A stretch of DNA of 64,000 bases from Plantago major (Eukaryota; Streptophyta; Magnoliopsida; Lamiales; Plantaginaceae). The stretch lies in contig CM048844.1 of assembly GCA_026545765.1 (NCBI GenBank), positions 22,886,237-22,950,236 on the forward strand, written 5' to 3'. The notes below the pieces were generated by a model, which saw only the letters and a list, made by a program, of their open reading frames with translations, was not told where the DNA came from and made no database searches. Both the position numbers and the translations under genes were made by a program. Positions 12,401 through 23,043 of this stretch are shown here, one piece after another (within the stretch, counting starts at the first letter, position 1; every line of letters begins with the position of its first letter).

Positions 12401-12800
12401 CGGAAAACGAGTTGTACTGAAAGAAAACCGAGTGTAGCAAAGTGCACTGGAATAGAGAAGCAGGAATCGTACCGTTGAGTGAGTTTGACCGGAGACTAAG
12501 CTTCCGGAGCATCCTGAGGTTATTGATCTGCGGCGAGAGCGTGCCGGAGAGCTGGAGGCGCGGGATTCGGAGCTCGCTGACACGGCGATTGTAGCAGGCG
12601 ACGCCGTGCCAGTCGCAGGGAGCTCCCGGAGTGGATGGAACCCAGCCGGAGAGAGCTCCGAGAGGGTCGTGGAGGGAGAGTTTGATGGAGGTGAGGGCTT
12701 GGATCTCGGCTTCTGTGTCGGCGTTGTGGAGCTGGGCAAACGTTAGCATGGCGGTGGTGGAAAGGAGGAGGAGGGAGATGGAGGCGGCAAAAGCCGCCAT
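9462..12800 (-). CDS. LRR receptor-like kinase, At4g36180 type, intronless
   Basis: The protein has 1112 residues in one exon. An N-terminal signal peptide ends near FAQ (residue 23). An LRR N-cap follows (CDWHGVAC motif), then about two dozen 24-residue plant LRRs of the form LxxLxLxxNxLSGxIP. A cysteine pair near residues 705-715 closes the repeats, followed by a TM helix at about 731-756 and a kinase domain at about 820-1095. The kinase motifs are atypical. The VAIK lysine is Arg848 (LAIR), the glycine loop is RARHGV, and HRD is HGD (Asp944 kept, Arg replaced by Gly943). DFG (Asp962) and APE are intact. This matches the At4g36180 family of large LRR kinases at the plasma membrane. It is probably a non-RD or weakly active kinase that signals through partners; the ligand cannot be inferred. 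The 3' flank runs to about 9180. Confidence 0.93.
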   Translation of the reverse strand: MAAFAASISLLLLSTTAMLTFAQLHNADTEAEIQALTSIKLSLHDPLGALSGWVPSTPGAPCDWHGVACYNRRVSELRIPRLQLSGTLSPQINNLRMLRKLSLRSNSLNGTIPASLFQCTLLHSVFFQYNSFSGGLPSEIANLTGLIVFNAAGNRLSGRIPAEIPRSLRFLDLSSNAFSGEIPENISGGSQLELINLSYNEISGEIPASLGQLQNLQYLWLDYNHLLGTLPSALANCSALVHLSAEGNAISGVVPAAIGGLPNLQVVALSRNNLTGSVPGYLFCNVSGSPPSIRIVQLGFNGFTEIGTPVLGVCYSSIEVLDLKENRLAGKFPLFLASMSNLTVVDFSRNRMSGLIPSEIGNLTRLEELRLANNTFGGLIPDSFVRCASLKVVDLDGNEFTGVVPAFFSELKSLRVLNLGGNNFSGSFPPGFGGLTALESLSLRGNGLIGVLPEEFMVLSNLSMLDLSGNKFQGSIPASIDRLKQLMVLNLSANAFSNSIPESIGRLFKLTVVDLSKQNLSGVLPISLLGLPNLQVIALQENKLSGDVPEGLSSLLQLRYLNLSFNSFSGHISPTFGFLKSLVVLSLSNNHISGSIPPELGSCAALEVITLRSNSLTSQIPVNFSHLSHLRVLDLGMNNLSGQIPESLSDCSYLTLLSLESNQLTGEIPANLTLLNSLAYLNVSDNNLVGEIPVLLGSRFNNQSSFMGNQGLCGKPLGRECDEDGKDKRRNRVILFIAVAASGILLMLSCCCFYVYSFLRWREKLRNSRMDGEKKPSPARPSSRTSGGTGRRSSENGGPKLIMFNNMITLAETIQATRQFDEENVLSRARHGVLFKACYNDGMVLAIRRLPSSSLDVNTFRKEAESLGGVKHRNLTVLRGYYAGAPDLNLLVYDYMPNGNLATLLQEASHQDGHVLNWPMRHLIALGIARGLAFLHAASMVHGDVKPQNVLFDADFEAHLSDFGLDKLSKAVAETSTSASVGTLGYTAPEAIVMNAVAKESDVYSFGIVLLELLTGKRPVMFTQDEDIVKWVKRQLQRGQISELLEPGLLELDPESSEWEEFLLGIKVGLLCTAPDPSDRPTMADIVFMLEGCRVGPDIASSADPTTLPSPS

Positions 12801-13648
12801 TGTTGGTGGTGAGGGTGAGTGAGTTTGATTGTTGGAAATGCGGCGTACGTTAGCGTGAGGGAGTGGGTTTGAGTGTTGTTGAGTGGAGAGTGATACAGTT
12901 GGCTACCGTGCGCATGCCTGGAATGTGGTTGCTGGTCTTCTCATTGTTGCATTGGTGCGAGCGAGCGAGCACTCCATTTATGGACTACTCATTGTTTAGT
13001 CAAATTGGAGTGGTACTGACTGCTTCCAGATTGGTACATTTAATGTTCGTTTTTTGAATTCAATTCAATTCAATTCGTTATTGTGACTGGTGAATGCCAA
13101 GTGGGTGAGCAAACAGTAAATCAGGGTTAACTCCCAAATTTCACTAAAATGTAATCCGGAATTCTAACTTCTCGTAATTCTCGACACGAGTTATAAAACA
13201 AATTATGTATGATTACAATAATTTATAAAATACAGGTAAAATGGATAAAAGTGGGAGAAATTGTATACAATATTTAAGTCACAAACATTTTATCACGATC
13301 GTGTCATGGTAAAGTCTCAGGGTCAAAATCTATTTGCTCGTGACACATGCATTTGGGATGGCCCAATATCAAAAATGCAAACTCGTCGAGTCGCTATGTG
13401 ATCCCTGGCGATTGCGCGGCCATCCCTATGGGGACGGTCTTATCCATTTGTTAATCTAGCGAAATTTTCATGAATTAATCTTAAAATATATTATTAATTT
13501 TAATTTTAAATTTTATATTTTAAATTAATTTATTCCGTCATTCTTGACATCCATTATTTTTGAAAATTTTAAAATAGTATAGAATTAATTCGTGGTCAAG
13601 ATTAACCGTCAGTGGCATCTATACTCCCTCCATCCATATAACTTTATA
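12801..13648. other. Receptor-kinase upstream region and spacer
   Basis: Upstream flank of the LRR kinase. A short ATTCA-type repeat lies at about 13058-13078. A stretch at about 13270-13440 is less AT-rich, but I could not identify it. No gene is seen. Confidence 0.5.
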
Positions 13649-13967
13649 CTCCCTCCTATTTTTAATATAAGATGTTTTGGGTATTTCACACAAATTAAGA
13701 CAAATCTTTCTTCATCAATAGTCTTGGTAAATGATTTAGAACAAAAATGTTAGTATATTGAACAAATAAATTCACAAATAAAAGATGAGGAATGTGCTTA
13801 GCTTTTTTAGTGTCCAAGACAAAATAAATGAAAAACAATAAAATTAATGAGTTTGATGCGTAATAAATTGTGAAAACACGGAATTACGTAGCAGAATCTA
13901 CTAAAACATCTTATATTTGTCAAATGAAAAATAACCCAAAATATATTATATTAAAAATAGGAGAGAG
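13649..13967. mobile_element. Stowaway-type MITE, 319 bp
   Basis: Terminal inverted repeats start CTCCCTCCTATTTTTAATAT and end with ATTAAAAATAGGAGAGAG. TA flanks both ends (13647-13648 and 13968-13969), the Stowaway/Tc1-mariner target. There is no coding capacity. Inner copies of a CATCTTATATT motif pair with AATATAAGATG at the left end. Confidence 0.8.
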
Positions 13968-14559
13968 TATATTTTATATTCATTTATATTTGTATGTGTG
14001 CACCAGAAATTTTGAAGTTAATAATAATAGACGTGTACTGTGCGGAGAGGGACACTTTTCAATGAGGCATATGGGGACGAGGTGGCATCTTTTAACGTCG
14101 TATGGTTTGAATCATTAGTCCAACTAATCCTATGCTACTAGTACTACTAATTCATTTAATTTATGTCACTGCTTATCCATTGACCGGATTCCGCTCCTTT
14201 TCTGCCGCTTCATGGAAAAGTGTTTTTTGTAAATACTTTTAAATATTCAAATACTACATCCGTTCCGATAAAATCTTCCTATCTCCTTATTTTATCTAAT
14301 ATTAAGGAGAATTAATCAAATATTAATTTGTGTAGGGTATTATGTTGGTAAAGTTGTAAATTGATGATAAAGTAAAAGAGAGATTGAATAAAATGATGAT
14401 AAAATAGGAAAGATATATAATAAAAAATTAGTTATTGGGATAAAAACTTTTCATTTATGGGTTAGTAAGTTCAGCTTTTTTCATTACTCGCGCTGTCTCG
14501 ACTATTATCACCAACGATCGACATCCGACACGCTTCTTTGCTCAGATCGCCTAAACCGT

Positions 14560-15365
14560 CTGCCGCATTCTCAACCATTCTTCAGACGCTTTCAACCGCT
14601 TTTTTTTATTTGAAATTTTAACTCTCCTTCCCCACCACCCATCTTCTTCCCCAATCCGCACCACCACCACCCACCATCTTCTTCCCCACCACCAACACCG
14701 CACACCACCACCAAAATCACTGCCGGAACTTCCATTAAAGTTCCTCGAAATTTCAAGAGTGACCGAACTGTTTCTAAATACCTAGTTTAATGTTATGTAT
14801 TAATGAATCTTATAAGCATTGCAAGTTAATAGTAATCGAAGTGATTTCCAGTTTGCACATCGTTATACTACAAAGAATGGTGAAATAGAAAAGCTTAAAT
14901 TTCTCCTCTTTCGTGTAAATCCCTTCGTGATTAGCTAGAGAAAAGAGCAATACGGTAGAACGCAATGCCTGCAGGCAATTGTTAACTGCAGTTTGAATAA
15001 AAAATGCATTCACTTGAGAAATTGTTCCTCAATTTTAGTAATGTTAAGACAGAAGAAGATGAAGAGTAATTGATACATGTAGCTAGCAAGCACAGAGCAG
15101 TGGAGAATCAGCTTCTGGTCGGTGGAACAGGGTACAGAGACGAGCGAGAGTGTTATGTGTTGTGCTAGGAGATCGGAGCTTCCATGGCGGAAGCAGCTCC
15201 AGATCGGAGCTTCCGTGGCGGCTTCCGGTTAGTTGTGGTGGTGGGTGGTTGTGATGTTGGTGGTGGGGAAGAAGATATGTGATTTAATTTTGTTTATTGG
15301 TAGATCAAAAATATTTTTTTAAATATATTTAAATAATACAAAGTGACGTAGGCGGTTAGAAGAAC
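14560..15365. repeat. Fold-back segment with CCACC-rich and GGTGG-rich arms
   Basis: The left part (about 14570-14730) has CTCAACC, AACCGC and repeated CACCACCACC/CATCTTCTTCCCCACCACC. The right part (about 15170-15350) has GGTGGTGGGGAAGAAGAT, TTGTGGTGGTGGGTGG and GGCGGTTAG. The arms are roughly complementary in the same order from the outside in. This suggests a fold-back or Mutator-like non-autonomous element. No clean target duplication was found. Confidence 0.4.
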
Positions 15366-16258
15366 ATCGTAATATGAACACCTGCATGACAATAATTCTA
15401 CCAAGAACACTTAGTGTGAAAGGTAACAGATTATTCGATCTCCACCGTTAAAATTTTAATCTAATGGATCAAAATAGGTGACTGACGTTAGTCAGGGCGA
15501 CACCTTGACTGGCGGTAGAAATTACTTAGTAAGTTTCTAACGAAACGCTAAAAAAAGAAAGTTAGAAAGTTATTAATTGAACGGAGGAAGTAATAAATTG
15601 GTTATAACCATAATTCTTTACCACTTTAGTACAACAAGATGCCTTATCTTTAATACATGGAATCAACATCACATCTGCAGTAATAGATTTAACAACACCT
15701 TAAGGAGCATTTTAATGCGAGATAATTATCTCATGCACGCACATAGTATTTTTCAAACGATGTGGGATAGTTAGATACTTTTAAATGACGTGGGAGGGTT
15801 AACTACGCCTTAAGAGGAGAGAGTTATCACATATTGTATGAAATATACCATGGATATTCTCAAACGATATATGATAGTTAAAGGTATGTAGAAAAAAACA
15901 ATGTTAACGTTTTATACCGAACATAAACTGCCTATAAACAATGATAACAACATTTAGCAAATACTGTATTAAAGTATTAGAAGAGAATGGAAAAATCCAG
16001 AAAGTATGAACGACATATAATAAGAAAGTTTTTTAGGGTTTTTTCCCTATTTTGTAATGAGTGTCGATTAACACAAAATTTAGAGAAGACGATCTATAAA
16101 TAACTTATATATGGACGACCTATGTCTTTAAGAAAATTATAAATGTGAGTAATTAAAACTTCTACGTTTTTAATGGAAATGTATTTCTTTAATATTAAAA
16201 TAAACCAATATTTATAACATAGATTTTTTTATTAACAACATTGCTGATTTTATTGACA

Positions 16259-16277
16259 ACGTGTGTGTGTGTGTGTT

Positions 16278-16321
<44 letters not shown>
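16259..16321. repeat. Compound (GT)n/(AT)n microsatellite
   Basis: A GTGTGTG run passes through TTTGTG into about 20 AT dinucleotides, ending near 16321. Confidence 0.95.
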
Positions 16322-16327
<6 letters not shown>

Positions 16328-18346
16328 GAATTACAATAGGAGTGTGATCTTGATTATGCAGCTAGACCGACCATAATGAACAGATAATAAGCTTTTACGG
16401 CAATTTACGCCATACGGAGCCTATGTTATACACAGCCCAATAGAAGATACTCCACTATCTCATACAGATTATAAAAGTTAAGTCCAGCCCAATTAACTAA
16501 AAACCCCTCATAAGTTAATTCAGTTTACTTTCAAATCAAAACTACTTCCCGTTAATTTTCCTGCGAGCTGCCCCTCAACAAAAGTTGGACTCGATTAGGT
16601 TAGCCTTGAACTCGTCTCATTTAATAAGGTGTTAATAACAATTTATAACTTCATTATGAACTCATTATTTATTGGGTCCATCTGATAATGCTTGAATAGG
16701 CTCGGAGCCTCGGTCCAATACATTTTTATACGGGGTTAATTACATAAACACCCCATACATAATGTCCATTTTTCCAAAACACCAACTGTCTTGGCACACC
16801 ATTAACTTCGTATTTCATACATCCCTTGATCCCAACGGTAACTCCCATTCACATATACCCCCTAATCCCCTGAGCTGTTAAGTCAACGGAACAAAATATG
16901 ATATTATGACGTCATAAGTTAAATATTTATGACGTTATAGTGCATGTTTGGCACGTGACTTAAATTGACCAGGTCTTAATCAGAGTTAATTGTGAATATT
17001 AATTGAATTTTAATTGGATTGTCAAAATATGTATATAGTTTAAGTTTTATATGTTATATAGGGTTGTTATATATGTGTAAGGTATGTGAGAGTTTTTAAG
17101 ATAATTTGATTTGTTTTAATGTTATTTGATTAATTTAAGATTGTTATAATAGATGAAAAAAGTACAGTTAGAGAAAAAAAAGTAGATAGAGGACTAAAAT
17201 TTAATTGAATTATTAATAGTTGGTAGATTAAAAACAGTTATTGTTCAACTCGATTAAAGTTGAATGGCAAACAAGGCGATAATCACACCTCGATTATAGC
17301 CGAGATATAATCGCAAGTCAAAGATTCTCATAAAAACTAATTCATGACGTCACTATTATTAGAAATCCAAAAGGACTCCTAAGGTGTGTAAATGTAAGAA
17401 AATCTTATTACATTTCAACCCCTTATGATAAATTCATGTTATTATATTGACACTCCTTGAAATTAAATGACATATAAACCCCTTAGCAGGAGTAAAAGTG
17501 TGGTGTGGAATTAAAAAGGTCAATCCCAAAATCCCAACTTTTCCATCATTTTAGAGTGTTAAAATAAGTAAGTTAAGTAGAAACGAATAAACACTAAAAT
17601 CACTTACAACAATGAACACGCGAAACTAGAAGAATCCTTACCTTAATTAGGGACAACTTCAAGATAGTTTGTCATACCCCATAAACGCCAACCCAACTCG
17701 ATCGATGAAATTAACCCGACTACCTCCATTCGTGCAACAAACTTGCAAAATTTCATACACGATCCTATCCAGAATCAGCCGATTTAGAGGTTTTGGAGTC
17801 ATAGTCAGTTGAGATGTGGGAACTAGGGTCGGTAATTGAGAGAATGAATTGGGGAATTATGGTTCCTAGTAATTAAATTGGAGTAAATGTGATGTGTTAG
17901 AAATTCGGGTGGGGATTTTTTTTATTATCTTTCAATTTCCTAGAGGGGTATAAGAGTAAGAAAAGAAGAACAATAATAAATGAGAGAGTGTAGTAGAAGA
18001 GTATTTCATTCATCTTATCAAATGATTCAAATGTACACAACATACATCATGATCCACTATTTATAGGCTACAAATAGGAGGAGATTTAATCTCATCATAA
18101 AGTATACAAAGTAGTGAGGTGATTGGAGTTGTAGATACAAGAGTTACAAGAGGATATATAAATGGTGCCCTTTAACCCATAATCAATAAGGGAACATGGA
18201 GAAGTGGAGGAGGTGAATGTACATTCATCAAGTATCATATTATTATATAACATGAGGGACATTTTCAGAGTTAGAAGAAGTTATTATGATGTAATAGTAT
18301 TTTTTTAAGAAACAATTTGATCAAAAAAATGAAAAACTAGTGTTGA

Positions 18347-18381
18347 CTAGCAAACTGGTACTAATCCGTGGCGTTGCCACG
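18347..18381 (-). mobile_element. Possible Helitron 3' terminus (minus orientation)
   Basis: CTAG at 18347-18350 is followed 16 bases later by a short perfect hairpin CGTGGC-GTT-GCCACG (18367-18381). Read on the minus strand this is a hairpin followed by CTAG and then T, as in Helitron 3' ends. The spacing is a little long and no 5' TC end was found. Confidence 0.35.
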
Positions 18382-18711
18382 ATATAGTTTACTTTTTATA
18401 AAAATTAAGGCAAAAAGAAAATATTATTAAAAAACATAAGTAAATATAAAACAATTCAAGGTTGCATACCGTAGAATATAAAAGAGAATGCAAAATCAAT
18501 GAGTACAATCTTCATGGCGATGAATAATTCTCAACTGCAAAATAACATATCGAAAAGTAATTAATAATTGAATATAAATACATGGAATTTGATAAGATCT
18601 CCTCTCCCATGAAGTTTGGGGAAACCTCGGATTACTTTGATTCGCAAATCACCTTCTGTCGTGTCAATTCCTATTTCTTGTTAAAATATTAGTCTTATGA
18701 TAAAATATTAT

Positions 18712-18924
18712 TGTTAGAATTATTTCCTATTTTTTTTATTGGCCGGGATCTTCTAAAAATTATGAGATGAATTGATTCACAAATCTCCTCTGCCCTGTTA
18801 TCTCCTAAGTTTTTTAATAAGTTGGGCCATCATCCCCTTAAAATGCCTCATTAAGGGGAGAAGGTTATCCACCTTATATGGTGTTTGCATGATCTACTCA
18901 CAAGTGATGTGAGATGTTCTAACA
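18712..18924. mobile_element. Short LTR-like repeat, left copy (TRIM-like)
   Basis: This 213-bp stretch begins TGTTAGAA and ends TTCTAACA, inverted ends of the TG...CA type. About 180 bp of it, from GGATCTTCTAAAA (18746) to the end, recur in the same orientation after the CACTA element (24296-24427 plus 25058-25107), with few mismatches. A short unique stretch (18925-19032) separates this copy from the CACTA. Best reading: a TRIM or other short direct-repeat element later hit by larger transposons. The right copy lacks the first 34 bp, so the LTR assignment is not certain. Confidence 0.55.
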
Positions 18925-20303
18925 CGCGCCCTCACGGGTAGGCCGCGGTTAGTCGGCTCTACGCGTGGAATCATAATAGCCTCTTTTGGCAAGCCGGAAT
19001 TATCATCGGCTGGGGCACCCATCATCAACTTGCACTACAAGAAAGCCTGTTAATAGCCACGGAAGAATAGCGACGGAATCTATCCGTCTCTAGCTAGCGA
19101 CGAATCGCTAGCTCTAGCGACGGATAAATTACGTCGCTAGTTTTAACGACGGATAAGCCTATCCGTCGTTAAACATAACGACGGATAGGCTTATCCGTCT
19201 TTAGTTAACGACGGATAGTCGTATCCGTCGTTAGACCTAGCGACGGATAATCCATCCGTCGCTAGATCCTTTGACCAAGAAAAAAAAAAGGGAAAATATT
19301 TTTTTTTTAAAAGAAACTGGAACTCTAGCGACGGATAGGCTTATCCGTCGTTATTAGCGACGGATAGGCTATCTGTCGCTAGATTTCCTGTTTTCTACGG
19401 GAAGCAGAATGCTTCTTCCCCATTTTCTCTTCTTCCTCATTCTTCTTCCTTTCTTCTCCTTATTTCGCCCAAAGCCATTCCGGTCCAAATCTCAACCATT
19501 TTGTCCATTCTTCGTGTACATTCGAAGCTCGTGAATCAAGGAGGTCAATTGTGCCGTCAATTTCAAATTCCATCCGCTCATTTCTCCGAATTCGAAGGTA
19601 AACCCTAATTTTTTATATTTGGGAATTTTGTTACTTTGGACTAATTTGAGCAATTGAATGTAAATGGAGAGTATATAGTACTTAGTTTAGATGTAATTAG
19701 GTAATGTTTTACCTTTGAGATGTGCAATTGATATATATTGATTGTGAATTTGAATTTTTAGTATAGTATGTTTGTAAGTATGTTGGACTTTTAATTAATT
19801 TGATATTGGTGTATATTTAGTAAAATTATGAAGATTTAGTACCTCGTTTTGAAACCCTAACTTTTTGACATATTTGGAAAATTTAGTTAATTTAGACTAA
19901 TTTAAGCAATTGTAATTGTATGTTTAATTAACTTTGAGATGTGAAATTATTTGAATTGTTAATTAGTATAATGTTAAGTATGTCGTAGTTTTGATTTAAG
20001 TATGTTAAGTATGTTAATTAAGATTTGCAATTGTTTCATTTGATAAATTTATACATGTACTAAATTATAAATTATGAGAATTTAATTAATGAAGTGTGTT
20101 GATATAATTTGGTGATTACATTCGTAAAATGCATGTAATTTATAATTTATAAATTCGCATTAAAGGGTTGGAATGCTTTATTTGTAATGGGAATTTTGGT
20201 AAGAGACAAAAACTTTATAACATGCAAGAAATGGGGAAATGGGAATCGAGTTGAAAAAATACGATCTAATCAATTCAAACGTGTCAGGTTATATAATCAT
20301 CCA

Positions 20304-20830
20304 ATGAACACCGATCGTTCATGGATGTACCAAAGGATAGTTAATGGCAGAGTTTTACCTAGTTTTGTGGAAGGAGTTGATGCATTCGTTACATTTGCAC
20401 TGATACAGACTAATTGTTTGAGTGGGGGATGATGAAGTGCCCTTGCACCCAGTATAAATATAGAAATAAGCAATTTTTACCTCCAGAAACGGTAGTGGAA
20501 CACTTGAAACGTAAGGGGTTTGTAGCTGAGTATGACGTATGGACTTCTCATGGTGAGACATACAAGCCGTTCATGGATTATGAGAATTTGGGGAAGCGTA
20601 AAAGAAAACAGGAAACTGTGATGGGAAGTACTCAGAATACTTCTACATCTGATGCTAATAATGATCATGAACGGGTTGAGCAAATGGTATATGATATTGC
20701 GGGTCCTGTAGACGCTCGTGAAACAGCGAGAAATCCTGTAGACGCTCGTGATGAGTACATTGACCTGCACGAAGACATATATGTAGACTTAACCATTGGT
20801 GACGAGGATCAGAGTATGTGTGTAGTGTAG
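20304..20830 (+). pseudogene. CACTA transposase-associated domain, frameshifted
   Basis: The reading starts at ATG 20304 with MNTDRSWMYQRIVNGRVLPS and continues to the VDAFVTFAL region; this frame ends at a stop at 20430-20432. The domain resumes in another frame (about 20429-20830) with KCPCTQYKYRNKQFLPPE, then VVEHLKRKGF and WTSHGE. This is the N-terminal transposase-associated domain of plant CACTA TNP2/TNPD proteins, including its CPC zinc-ligand motif. A one-base change in the G-run near 20427 splits it. The catalytic DDE part that normally follows is absent: the frame runs into a DE-rich tail and a stop. An upstream leader with donor GAAG/GTAAAC near 19598 is likely. Confidence 0.7.
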
Positions 20831-21460
20831 AGTAGTATATGTATCTTAATTGTTATATGCTTACTTTTCCCATTACATGCCAACTCATGTCTTCATTTAT
20901 ACTAATACAATTTGTTTGTGTTTGTCATGTGCTTTTTGCAGATGCCCCGGCAAAGAAAGTGTAGTTACCAGATTCCCAGCTCTAGTGGGAACCAGGGTTC
21001 ACCACTGATTGCTGAGAGTAGTCCTGGTGGATCGGGCAGCTACTCTCATGTTAGTCAGACTCCTAGTGGACCGAGCATGGGGACGTCTGGTGGTGGTTAT
21101 GGGCCAGGACAGTACCCGCCTGACGGGTGTCCATATACCGAGATCGTCGATGGTGCTACGTGGGAGGGGAAGTTGGTGTTGTTCCCTAATGGCAGGAGGA
21201 AGTAAGTATTATATATACATTTGTAGAACATAACTTAAGATAAGTGTTTATATATATGTCACATGAATTGTCTAATAAATATATGTACTCTTCTATATGT
21301 CATTCATAATCTGCAGTTGTGGCCTCAAGAATCTTGCACGACACTGCATGAGATATTCAAGCTTAGGAGGGAGTTGCTTGGGGAGGCGAAAAGTGGAGCA
21401 CACTCAAGGCTGAGACGAGCACTTCTACTTTGATGAGCTTCGGGTAAGCTTTTATATTTC

Positions 21461-21798
21461 GACAATTTGTTGTGGTATGTTAGCCACTTAATTGGGTGAT
21501 ATGTTAGTCACCATTGTGTTAGTAAATTCTAGGACAATTTGTGGTATGTTAGCCACTTAATTGGGTGATATGTTAGTCACCATTGTGTTAGTAAATTCTA
21601 GGACAATTTGTGTGGTATGTTAGCCACTTACTTGGGTGATATGTTAGTCACCATTGTGTTAGTAAATTCTAGGACAATTTGTGTGGTATGTTAGCCACTT
21701 ACTTGGGTGATATGTTAGTCACCATTGTGTTAGTAAATTCTAGGACAATTTGTGTGGTATGTTAGCCACTTACTTGGGTGATATGTTAGTCACCATTG
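21461..21798. repeat. 71-bp minisatellite, about 4.8 copies
   Basis: Units start GACAATTTG at 21461, 21533, 21602, 21673 and 21744; the last three spacings are 69, 71 and 71 bp. Each unit holds TGGTATGTTAGCCACTTA and GGTGATATGTTAGTCACC. Near identity points to recent expansion. It lies in a presumed intron of the ptta-type gene. Confidence 0.95.
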
Positions 21799-22086
21799 TT
21801 TATCTTGAAATTGTGACCTTGGGGCATTAATTTTACTTTGAATGGAATTGGAATGTAGAAAAATACTACATTCCGACTGGCCTTATTCCCCAGATGTGGC
21901 CTGTTTTCGAGAGTTTAGGCTCTGACCTGTATAGGCATACGGTGGCTGATATGAAAAAATACCGAGACAAAGGAAAGCCGCCACAGTATAGGCATATTGG
22001 GACGAAGAGTGGGCTATGTGGCATGAGTATCGAGACTTAATCACGCCGAGGATCGGTCCCTACAAGAACAGGCGACCGGTGGAGCC

Positions 22087-23043
22087 CACTAAAAATGCAC
22101 ATGGCGACGGATAGATCCGTCAGTGCATTACTATCCGTCGCCCGGCTACTGGCGACGGATCGGGCGACGGATAGAAAATCCATCGCCCGAGGCTGGCGAC
22201 GGATAAAATCCGTCGTCCAATTCGCGACGGATTGGACGACGGATTGACCTTTTTTTTTTTATAGAAAAATGATTATGCGGCGACGGATAGATCTATCCGT
22301 CGCCCCATTTTTTTTAAAAAAAATAAAATCAGATATCTAATTTTATATTCAGATATCTGGATTAATTCCGGCAGTGGTGGTGCGGTGGGTGTGGTGCAGG
22401 TGGTGGTGGGAGGTGGTGGTGGTGGTGGAAGGGTGGTGGTGGTGGTGGAGGAGATGGTGGTGGTGGCAGGGTGGTGGTGCGGTGGTTGTGGGAGTAGAGA
22501 GGTGGTGGTGGAGGAGATGGTGGTGGTGGAGGATGGTGGTGGTGGTGGTGGTGAGATGGTGGTGGAGGAAAGGAGGTGGTGGAGGAGATGGTGGTGGTGG
22601 AGGATGGTGGTGGTGGGAGGAGAAAGGTGGTGGTGGGAGGAGAAAGGTGGTGGAGGAGATGGTGGTGGTGGAGGATGGTGGTGGTGGGAGGAGGAGGAGA
22701 GGAGAAGTAGTGGAGAAAAGGAGGTGGTGGAGGAGATATATTATATTTTTTTTAGGTTTTTAGCGACGGATAGATCTAGATCTATCCGTCGCTAATTTTT
22801 TTTTTTTTAATTTTCCGGCCTTGTAGCGACGGATAAATCTATCCGTCGCTAAAATTTTTTTTTTTTATTTTGGTCAACGCTTTGTAGCGACGGATAATTT
22901 TATCTGTCGCTACAGAGCGACGGATAACCTTTATCCGTCGCCAAACGGGGCGACGGATGCCCCGGATAGAATCCGTCGCTACAGGGGCGACGGATAAAAT
23001 CCGTCGCCCCTTTCCGTCCCGTTACGGATGGATTCTTGTAGTG
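22087..23043 (+). mobile_element. Nested non-autonomous CACTA element, 957 bp
   Basis: Starts CACTAAAAATGCAC and ends ATTCTTGTAGTG, flanked by a 3-bp target duplication GCC (22084-22086 and 23044-23046). Both ends carry many GCGACGGATA motifs in facing orientation (22105-22300 and 22760-23010), the same motif as in the host element. The middle is a GGTGGT/GGAGG tract (about 22374-22735) with no credible protein. It sits inside the ptta-type gene of the larger CACTA, so it inserted second. Confidence 0.9.
22374..22735. repeat. GGTGG-rich purine-skewed tract
   Basis: About 360 bp of GGTGGT, GGAGGA and GGTGGGAGGAG repeats, including near-repeats of GGTGGTGGAGGAGATGGTGG. The open frames across it encode only runs of V, W, G and E, as expected for a simple repeat. 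Many closely spaced GG/GGG runs give it G-quadruplex potential on the plus strand. Confidence 0.9.

Larger units (their letters stand above)
13970..18711. other. Long gene-free AT-rich region
   Basis: Holds a decayed MITE-like stretch (about 14255-14455, CTACATCCGTTCCGATAAAA at its left), a GC-richer fold-back segment (listed separately), a GT/AT microsatellite and a Helitron-type hairpin near 18350. Between 16380 and 18260 I see no gene. A stretch at about 17960-18250 with TATTTATAGG could be an old LTR on the minus strand, but I found no boundaries. Confidence 0.45.

Noticed and set aside
22374..22795. Two overlapping long open frames (about 130 codons)
   Set aside because: They are translations of a GGTGG simple repeat (V, W, G, E runs) inside a CACTA element, with no domain.
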